21,011 nucleotides of DNA from UBA1413 sp964567485 (lineage in GTDB: Bacteria > Bacteroidota > Bacteroidia > Bacteroidales > Prolixibacteraceae), in contig CAZMMX010000049.1 of the NCBI GenBank assembly GCA_964567485.1, forward strand, positions 1 through 21,011, in the 5' to 3' direction. Positions within the stretch are counted from its first letter, which is position 1. Every line of letters starts with the position of its first letter. Shown in pieces: positions 15,036 through 21,011 of the stretch. The notes under the pieces are model-generated. The model worked only from the letters and a program-made list of their open reading frames with translations. It searched no databases and was not told where the DNA came from. A program made the position numbers and the translations under genes.

Positions 15036-17195
15036 ATGATCTCTATGAAGCTCAAGACATTTTTCCAGGTCATTTTCCTTTTGGCCATCTTCTTGCCGGG
15101 ATGGATCAACGAAGCTTCCGGCCAGAAGTCGTTTCTGACGGCCAGCGGCACGGCAGTGTTCTATCCCGTCGGTTTTGATTCTGTACTAACCTTGCCCTCC
15201 TTCTCCATTGAGAAAGAGCTCTTACCCTGGAAGGATATTCCTTCCGGATGGGCGTTGAGACCTCAGTTCTCGGTAGAAAACGGTAAAGCCATAGCCAAGG
15301 TCACCTGGCCGGGCCATGCCGACCTGTATGGCACGGGTGAAGTTAAAGGTGCCCTAAAAAGAAACGGAACGGAAGTCATATTATGGAACACCGATAATTA
15401 TGGCTATGGCAAGGCCGGCGGAAAGCGCCTTTACCAATCCCACCCCTGGGTTATGGGGGTGCGGCCCGATGGTTCTTCCTTCGGAATCATTGCCGATCAT
15501 TCCTGGAAACAAACCATTTCCCTGACCGACACCATCACCTTCACCTCCGATGGTCCCCCCTTCAGAATGATCATCATCGAAAAGGACTCGCCTCAGGAAC
15601 TTCTGAAAACACTTGCTGATCTGACCGGGACCATAGACATGCCTCCCTTGTGGGCCCTGGGGTACCAGCAATGCCGGTATTCCTACTACCCCGAGGCCCG
15701 TGTCAGGGAAATCGCCACTGAATTCCGGAAAAGAAAGATTCCCTGTGATGTGATCTGGATGGATATCGATTATATGCAAAACTACAAGGTGTTTACCTTT
15801 GATTCCGTCCACTTTCCCGATCCTGCCCAGCTGAATGACTATCTGCATCAGAATGGTTTCAAGTCGGTGTGGATGATCGATCCGGGGATAAAAAAAGAAA
15901 AGGGGTATTTTGTCTACGACCAGGGGAGTGCCGGGAATCACTGGGTCCTCAACAGCAACCGCGAAGAGTTCAACGGACGGGTATGGCCGGGAGCGTGTGC
16001 TTTTCCTGACTTCACCATTCCTGATACCAGGAGGTGGTGGGAGTCCCTGTACAAGGACTTCATGCAAACCGGTGTTGACGGCGTTTGGAATGACATGAAT
16101 GAGCCTTCGGTATTCAACGGTCCCGGAGGCTCAATGCCCGAAGATAACATCCACCGGGGAGGCGGCGCCCTTCCGGAGGGATCCCACCTGCGCTACCATA
16201 ATGTCTACGGCTTGCTGATGGTTCAGTCTTCACGCGAGGGCATCCTGAAAGCGCTTCCGGGGAAAAGACCCTTCGTGCTCTCCCGGTCTAACTTCCTGGG
16301 CGGTCAGAAATTTGCCGCTACCTGGACCGGTGACAATGTCTCGAGTTGGGACCACCTGAAGATGTCCACCCCGATGGTGCTGAACCTGGGGTTGTCGGGA
16401 CAGCCGTTCAGCGGTCCCGATATCGGTGGCTTCAGCAGATCACCTGACCCGGAACTCCTGGCCCACTGGATGGCCATCGGCGCCTTTTATCCTTTCAGCC
16501 GGAACCACGCCGAGAAAAATACGGCAGCCCAGGAACCCTGGGCTATGGGCCAGATGGTGGAGGATGTCTCCAGAACAGCCCTCCAGAGACGCTACAGATT
16601 GCTGCCCTACCTCTACACGCTGTTTCATGAAGCTTCAACAACCGGACTGCCGGTCATGCGCCCCGTCTGGTTCGCTGACATCAGGGATACTACCCTCCGT
16701 GGCGAACAGGAGGCATTCCTGTTGGGTGCGGACTTAATGGTCATTCCCAAATGGTCGGAAAAGCCACGTTTACCACAGGGAATATGGAAATCTATCACAC
16801 TGGTGGGTGAAGATTCACGGCATGATCCCTACCAACCCGACCTGAAACTCCGCGGAGGGGCCATTCTGCCCATGAACCGTGTCATTCAGTCCACCGCAGA
16901 TTATCATACCGACTCCCTCACGCTTCTGGTTTGTCCTGATGCGAACCGAGAAGCTGCCGGCACACTCTATGTCGATGCAGGCGAAGGCTTCGGATACCGT
17001 AATGGAGACTATGAAGTAAACAGCTTCACCGCCCGGAAATCAGGGAAGAACGCACTGGTGGTCAGATGCAAAACCACAGGGATCAGACAAACCGCAGATA
17101 AAAGGTGCTACCAGGTCGGGGTGGTCACCGATACCGGCGTCGTCTGGTCAGCCTGGCGTAAAAGCCATCGCATTAAAGTCACGGGATTACTTTAA
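15036..17195 (+). CDS. GH31 alpha-glucosidase
   Basis: The 719-residue protein should release glucose from the non-reducing ends of alpha-glucan oligosaccharides. A signal peptide (about 1-29, ending EASGQ) is present; ATG 15036 is 11 bp after the previous stop, and ATG 15045 is an alternative start three codons on. The N-terminal beta-sandwich (about 35-190, LYGTGEVKGALKRNG) is followed by the catalytic barrel with IWMDIDYM, the GH31 signature VWNDMNEPSVF (nucleophile D353), and the acid/base Asp in TWTGDN (D433). The C-terminal beta domains include YVDAGEGFGYRNGDY. All expected catalytic residues are present. In the classical sus operon this role belongs to SusB, a GH97 enzyme, so a GH31 enzyme here looks like a functional replacement. 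Location is most likely periplasmic. Confidence 0.94.
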   Translation: MISMKLKTFFQVIFLLAIFLPGWINEASGQKSFLTASGTAVFYPVGFDSVLTLPSFSIEKELLPWKDIPSGWALRPQFSVENGKAIAKVTWPGHADLYGTGEVKGALKRNGTEVILWNTDNYGYGKAGGKRLYQSHPWVMGVRPDGSSFGIIADHSWKQTISLTDTITFTSDGPPFRMIIIEKDSPQELLKTLADLTGTIDMPPLWALGYQQCRYSYYPEARVREIATEFRKRKIPCDVIWMDIDYMQNYKVFTFDSVHFPDPAQLNDYLHQNGFKSVWMIDPGIKKEKGYFVYDQGSAGNHWVLNSNREEFNGRVWPGACAFPDFTIPDTRRWWESLYKDFMQTGVDGVWNDMNEPSVFNGPGGSMPEDNIHRGGGALPEGSHLRYHNVYGLLMVQSSREGILKALPGKRPFVLSRSNFLGGQKFAATWTGDNVSSWDHLKMSTPMVLNLGLSGQPFSGPDIGGFSRSPDPELLAHWMAIGAFYPFSRNHAEKNTAAQEPWAMGQMVEDVSRTALQRRYRLLPYLYTLFHEASTTGLPVMRPVWFADIRDTTLRGEQEAFLLGADLMVIPKWSEKPRLPQGIWKSITLVGEDSRHDPYQPDLKLRGGAILPMNRVIQSTADYHTDSLTLLVCPDANREAAGTLYVDAGEGFGYRNGDYEVNSFTARKSGKNALVVRCKTTGIRQTADKRCYQVGVVTDTGVVWSAWRKSHRIKVTGLL

Positions 17196-17244
17196 TACTG
17201 CACTAACTTCATAAAATAAACTTGACAAACGAATATTCCACACT

Positions 17245-18414
17245 ATGAAAACGCTGACTTCAAGACTTTTTTGGGTCCTCATGATGGCCTTTGCCATCAC
17301 GTTTCAGGGGTATGGCCAGCAGAGAAGAGCTGCCCGTGTCGTTTCACCTGTGGTTCATGAGAACAACAGGATCACCTTCCGTCTGATGGCTCCGGAAGCG
17401 ACAAAAGTCACCTTGTCGGGCAACTGGATGGTTGCCGGAACGGCGCCGGTCGAACTGGCCAAGGGAGACTCGGGACTCTGGACCATCACCACCGATCTCC
17501 TTCCCCCTGAGATTTACACCTACTCCTTTTTTGTCAATGGGGTCAAAACCCTGGATCCTGCCAATGCACAGGTGGTCCGCGACGGAACCCGGTATGAAAG
17601 CATGGTGGTGGTTCCGGGAAAAGAATCAGAGGTTTATCTGGTCCATGACGTTCCCCATGGCCGGCTTTCCAAAGTATGGTACCCTTCGCCCTCTCTGGGC
17701 AAAAACCGCAGAATGTATGTCTATACCCCTCCGGAATACGACAACGACAACAACAAATATCCGGTGTTGTATCTGCTGCATGGTGCCGGTGGCGACGAGG
17801 ACGCCTGGACTACCCTGGGACGGGCTCCCTGGATTCTGGATAACCTGATTGCCGCGGGTAAGGCTGAGCCGATGATCGTGGTGATGACCAACGGAAATGG
17901 CTGGTCAGCGGCAGCCCCCGGGGAGGAACCCTTCTCTGCGATCACCCCTGCCGGTGCCCCCAGGCAACCCGGGCAGGCCACTTTTGAACAAAGCCTGGTC
18001 AACGATGTCATTCCCTTTATCGAGAAGAATTACAGGACTTTCACCGATAAGGAGAGCCGGGCTATCGCCGGTTTGTCCATGGGCGGCATGCATACCCAAA
18101 ACATCACCAATGCCAATCCCGGCCTCTTCGGATACATCGGCATCATGAGCATGGGACTTCGAACCTCTTCCCGGATGGGGAATTACAACGAGGAGGAACA
18201 TAAGAAGCAGCTTCTGGCCCTCCGGAACAGCGGGGTGAAGCTTTACTGGATCGCTTGCGGCAAAGAGGATTTTCTGTTTGAGAGCGTCACGAATCTGCGC
18301 CACCTCTATGATACTATCGGGTTTAAATATGTTTACCGCGAAAGCTCCGGGGGTCACACCTGGCCCAACTGGCGAATCTACCTTTCCGAACTGGCTCCCC
18401 AGCTTTTCAAATAA
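17245..18414 (+). CDS. CE1-like esterase with N-terminal E-set/CBM48-like domain
   Basis: This 389-residue secreted protein belongs to the esterase D/feruloyl and acetyl-xylan esterase type of alpha/beta hydrolases. A signal peptide (1-24, ending GYGQQ) precedes an E-set domain of the CBM48/isoamylase-N type (about 40-124, ITFRLMAPEATKVTLSGNW). The hydrolase domain (about 140-389) has the oxyanion-side LLHGAGG, the nucleophile elbow GLSMGG (S278), a probable catalytic Asp at D342 (GKEDF) and the final His in GGHTW (H371). A complete triad suggests an active enzyme. It starts 49 bp after the GH31 gene and probably shares its transcript. Family members remove acetyl, feruloyl or other acyl groups from glycans, mainly xylans. 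The acyl substrate here is unknown. Confidence 0.88.
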   Translation: MKTLTSRLFWVLMMAFAITFQGYGQQRRAARVVSPVVHENNRITFRLMAPEATKVTLSGNWMVAGTAPVELAKGDSGLWTITTDLLPPEIYTYSFFVNGVKTLDPANAQVVRDGTRYESMVVVPGKESEVYLVHDVPHGRLSKVWYPSPSLGKNRRMYVYTPPEYDNDNNKYPVLYLLHGAGGDEDAWTTLGRAPWILDNLIAAGKAEPMIVVMTNGNGWSAAAPGEEPFSAITPAGAPRQPGQATFEQSLVNDVIPFIEKNYRTFTDKESRAIAGLSMGGMHTQNITNANPGLFGYIGIMSMGLRTSSRMGNYNEEEHKKQLLALRNSGVKLYWIACGKEDFLFESVTNLRHLYDTIGFKYVYRESSGGHTWPNWRIYLSELAPQLFK

Positions 18415-18653
18415 ACCGGAGAATCACAGCAATTTCCAATAAACTTGAACCCGGCCAACACTTTGGGCGAAATGACCATGATGGCCGTTAGTTTTTAGTT
18501 TCAGTAGCCCGGCCACTAAAGGACATATATACTTACTCCATGCGAATCGGAGATCAGCGGAGCAACGCAGACCTAATTCCATGGGCGTGAAGAACCGATC
18601 TGACATACCTGAGATATATAATTGAAGTACAATACATTAAATAGCTTATACGT
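18415..18653. other. 239-bp gap without a supported gene
   Basis: This is the longest gap within the plus-strand gene series. It holds an 8-bp direct repeat CCCGGCCA (about 18451-18458 and again about 18508-18515) and an AT-rich stretch just before the next ATG. I find no clear -7 TAnnTTTG element, no terminator with a T-tract and no tRNA. A minus-strand ORF of 60 codons (18424-18606) shows no recognisable domain. The gap may mark a transcription-unit boundary before the DUF1080 gene. Confidence 0.4.
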
Positions 18654-19490
18654 ATGAAAAACATTTTCTTGTTTTCAGTGTGCTGGCTGATGGCGCTTCT
18701 CGTGGTTGGCCAGAACCCGCCCGCCACGGTGCCGGGTCAACCCCAACCTCAACAACCAGCCCGGTCCATCCAACCCACCACGCCACAGCCTCAGCAGGCA
18801 GCCCAGCAACGGCAACCCGAACGGTGGGCGCCCGAAAGTACCGAATGGTATACGCCCGTTCCCGTTAAGGTCAACCCCGGCGTGGGCACGAAACCTCCCG
18901 CTGATGCCATCGTCCTTTTTGATGGATCCGATTTGTCCAAATGGCAATCACGGGGCGGAGAACCTGCCAAATGGAAGGTCCACGACGGGGTGTTCACCGT
19001 GGAACCCGGTACCGGGAGCATCTCCACCAAAGAGTACTTCGGGGATTGCCAGTTGCACATCGAATTCAGGTCTCCGGATCCGGAAAATTACCATGGCCAG
19101 AACAGAGGCAACAGCGGCATCATGATCCAAAGCCGCTATGAGGTCCAGGTGCTCGATGGCGACAACAATCCCACCTATGTAAATGGGATGGTCGGAAGCA
19201 TTTACAAACAGAGCGCCCCACTGGTCAACGCCTACACCAAAAACGGGGAGTGGCAGGTGTATGATATTTATTGGTCCGCTCCACGCTTCGGAGCCGACGA
19301 CAAACTGGAGTCTCCGGCCATCATCACCGTAGTGCTGAATGGGATCGTCGTGCAAAACAACTATATCCTGAAAGGAAACACCCCTTACACCGGATTGCCC
19401 CGATATACGGCCCATGGCCGCATGCCCCTCTCCCTCCAGGATCACAATACCCCGGTTTCCTTCCGGAATATCTGGATCAGAAACCTTTAA
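18654..19490 (+). CDS. DUF1080 / 3-keto-disaccharide hydrolase family secreted protein
   Basis: The 278-residue protein has a signal peptide (1-19, ending LVVGQ), a Pro/Gln-rich low-complexity linker (about 21-57) and a DUF1080 jelly-roll domain (about 84-278). Family hallmarks are IVLFDGSDLSKW, RGNSGIMIQSRYEVQVLD, GSIYKQ, NGEWQVYDI and PLSLQDHNTPVSFRNIWIR. The domain has a concanavalin-like fold related to GH16-type lectins and hydrolases. Members of this family have been shown to cleave 3-keto-glycosides after a dehydrogenase has oxidised the sugar at C3. Its direct neighbour downstream (46 bp) is such a dehydrogenase-like protein, which supports this role. The start is the first ATG before the signal peptide. 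Substrate specificity is unknown. Confidence 0.9.
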   Translation: MKNIFLFSVCWLMALLVVGQNPPATVPGQPQPQQPARSIQPTTPQPQQAAQQRQPERWAPESTEWYTPVPVKVNPGVGTKPPADAIVLFDGSDLSKWQSRGGEPAKWKVHDGVFTVEPGTGSISTKEYFGDCQLHIEFRSPDPENYHGQNRGNSGIMIQSRYEVQVLDGDNNPTYVNGMVGSIYKQSAPLVNAYTKNGEWQVYDIYWSAPRFGADDKLESPAIITVVLNGIVVQNNYILKGNTPYTGLPRYTAHGRMPLSLQDHNTPVSFRNIWIRNL

Positions 19491-19536
19491 TACCTTCTAT
19501 TACAGACTCATAACAACCTTAACCAACACAAACGAT

Positions 19537-20913
19537 ATGACCACCAACAGAAGAGAATTCCTGAAGTTCGGTTCCGCAGTGGCAGCCGGAATGGGAATCA
19601 CTTCCCTGTTCTCGCGGGAAACCATAGCGCACTTGTCCGGACCAGTTCCTCAGCCTAAAGGGGCAATACTTTCAGGATATCGCGCCGATTCCAGCATAAA
19701 CCTGGGCGTTATCGGCGTGGGGATGGGTTGCCGGGACCTGCAGGGAGCCCTGACCGGTAATCCCTGGGTCCATTGTGCGGCCCTGTGCGACGTCAACAGT
19801 GTCCGTCTGGAGGAGCAGGCAGCCCGGTTTAAGAAAGAGTTTCCCGGTCAAACGGCCGACATCAGGCTTTATTCTGATTTCCGGAGGCTTCTGGAAGATA
19901 AGGATATCGACGGGGTCATCATCGCGACGCCTGACCATTGGCATACTTACATTTTCGCCGAAGCACTGAAAGCGGGAAAAGCGGTCTATGTCGAGAAACC
20001 CGTGGCCAATTCCATTGCGGAGTGCCATGTTTTAATGGATTTGCAGAAGAAATATAACCAGACGGTCACCACCGGTTTGTGGCAGACCAGCCAGAAATAT
20101 TTCATCGGGGCCAATGAAATTCTGAAAACGGGTGTTCTGGGTGATGTTTATAAAGTTCAGCTGTGGTTGAGTCAGGGCACTGATCCCCGGCCTGCGGTGG
20201 AAGATGCCCCTGCCTCCTCCACTTTGGATTATGACCGGTGGCTGGGACCCGCTCCCGAAAGGCCCCACAATCCTTACCGCGTCAGGAGCTGGCGGAGTTT
20301 CTGGGACTACGGGGGCGGACAACAGACCGACTGGGGAGTGCACTGGATCGACTCTGCCTTCGACGGACTGGAAGCCCTGGGAGTCAGCAAAAGGATCTTC
20401 CCAAAAGCGGTCTTTTCAACGGCCTATAAGCACCCTCAGTCGTTTAATGAGACCCCCGCCTGCCAGACCACCATCTTCCAATACGACCATTTTCATATCG
20501 AATGGACCCAGCAGGTGGCCCACCTCTACAACCGCAACCAGGGAGTAGCCTGGATCGGGAGTAAGGCCACCCTGGTGTGTAACCGCGACGGGTACGAGCT
20601 CATCCCCCAGGTGGGCAGGAACAACGAGACTTCGGTGGAACCGGTGAAGGTGACAGGGCCTTTCGAAGAGGGGGGAATAGAAGCCCATACCGCCAACTGG
20701 TGCGCGGCCATCCGCGACCAATCGGTGAAAACCAACAGTCCAGTCGAAAAAGGGGCCTTTGCCACCATCCTGGCGCACATGGCCAACATCTCCTTCCGGA
20801 CGGGCACCATGGTGGTCTACGATCCGGGAAAACGGTCGTTTATCGACAACCCTGAAGCCGACAAATACCTGATGCCGGCTTACCGGGCCCCCTGGAAATT
20901 TCCGGAGGTCTAA
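19537..20913 (+). CDS. Tat-exported Gfo/Idh/MocA family sugar oxidoreductase
   Basis: The 458-residue protein has a twin-arginine signal (NRREFLK at 4-10, then a hydrophobic run to about residue 25), so it is probably folded with its nucleotide cofactor in the cytoplasm and exported to the periplasm. The ATG at 19537 is chosen for this signal; an in-frame ATG at 19414 lies inside the DUF1080 gene and would bury it. The Rossmann fold begins at LGVIGVGMG (56-64), and the family EKP motif is at 153-155 (YVEKPVANS). The C-terminal substrate domain has GGGQQTDWGVHWID (259-272), with D265, H269 and D272 as likely active-site residues. Family members oxidise or reduce sugars with tightly bound NAD(P). 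Paired with the DUF1080 gene, a likely job is oxidation of a glucoside at C3 (inference). It is the last gene in the window. Confidence 0.93.
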   Translation: MTTNRREFLKFGSAVAAGMGITSLFSRETIAHLSGPVPQPKGAILSGYRADSSINLGVIGVGMGCRDLQGALTGNPWVHCAALCDVNSVRLEEQAARFKKEFPGQTADIRLYSDFRRLLEDKDIDGVIIATPDHWHTYIFAEALKAGKAVYVEKPVANSIAECHVLMDLQKKYNQTVTTGLWQTSQKYFIGANEILKTGVLGDVYKVQLWLSQGTDPRPAVEDAPASSTLDYDRWLGPAPERPHNPYRVRSWRSFWDYGGGQQTDWGVHWIDSAFDGLEALGVSKRIFPKAVFSTAYKHPQSFNETPACQTTIFQYDHFHIEWTQQVAHLYNRNQGVAWIGSKATLVCNRDGYELIPQVGRNNETSVEPVKVTGPFEEGGIEAHTANWCAAIRDQSVKTNSPVEKGAFATILAHMANISFRTGTMVVYDPGKRSFIDNPEADKYLMPAYRAPWKFPEV

Positions 20914-21011
20914 CCTAAGGCTCACAAGTTGCTGAAAAACCCGCGGCAATGCAGAATCCAGGCACTGTTTCCCGGGTAGAATAACAGATGCTCAAAATCC
21001 CGTACGGCGAT

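Noticed and set aside
18424..18606. 60-codon minus-strand ORF in the gap before the DUF1080 gene
   Set aside because: No recognisable domain and no partner; kept only as part of the gap description.
19414..19536. Upstream ATG for the oxidoreductase
   Set aside because: It lies within the DUF1080 gene and would put 41 residues in front of the Tat signal.
20914..21011. 98 bp after the last gene, examined for a terminator or new gene
   Set aside because: No stem with a T-tract and no start with coding character is visible before the window ends.
1..21011. CRISPR arrays, tRNA or rRNA genes, insertion sequences
   Set aside because: No regularly spaced repeats, no tRNA-like cloverleaf segments and no transposase motifs were seen on either strand.

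Overview
The window reads as a polysaccharide utilization locus (PUL) of a member of the Bacteroidota. The evidence is an adjacent SusC/SusD pair, a hybrid two-component regulator with a 14-blade sensor, Bacteroidota-type -7 promoter elements (TAnnTTTG) and several secreted glycoside hydrolases. Order and genus cannot be fixed from the sequence alone.

Layout. Positions 1-371 hold the 3' end of an ATPase of the AAA/DUF4143 family, unrelated to the PUL. A 51-codon ORF of uncertain status (368-523) overlaps its stop. A hybrid two-component system gene (HTCS) follows on the minus strand (557-4549). A 325-bp divergent intergenic region (4550-4874) carries a perfect 11-bp inverted repeat, a second 9-bp inverted repeat, a -7-like element and a leader hairpin. 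All remaining genes are on the plus strand: susC-like (4875-7931), susD-like (7934-9757), a strong intrinsic terminator (about 9810-9840), a neopullulanase/cyclomaltodextrinase-type GH13 (9942-11789), an alpha-amylase-type GH13 (11940-13514), a third, probably lipid-anchored GH13 (13648-15024), a GH31 alpha-glucosidase (15036-17195), a CE1-like esterase with an N-terminal E-set/CBM48-like domain (17245-18414), a DUF1080 (3-keto-disaccharide hydrolase family) protein (18654-19490) and a Tat-exported Gfo/Idh/MocA oxidoreductase (19537-20913).

How the genes may work together (inference). The HTCS senses a periplasmic oligosaccharide and activates susCD and the enzymes. SusCD imports alpha-glucan oligosaccharides, which the three GH13 enzymes and the GH31 enzyme cut to glucose. 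The esterase may remove acyl groups from a decorated substrate. The last two genes pair a sugar dehydrogenase-like protein with a DUF1080 protein. This is the partner set of the recently described route in which a glycoside is oxidised at C3 and the 3-keto-glycoside is then cleaved. If so, the locus joins classical hydrolysis of alpha-glucans with a redox-assisted second route. There is no SusE/F-like or CBM-bearing SusG-like gene in the window, and the regulator is an HTCS rather than a SusR-type protein, so this is not a copy of the classical sus operon.
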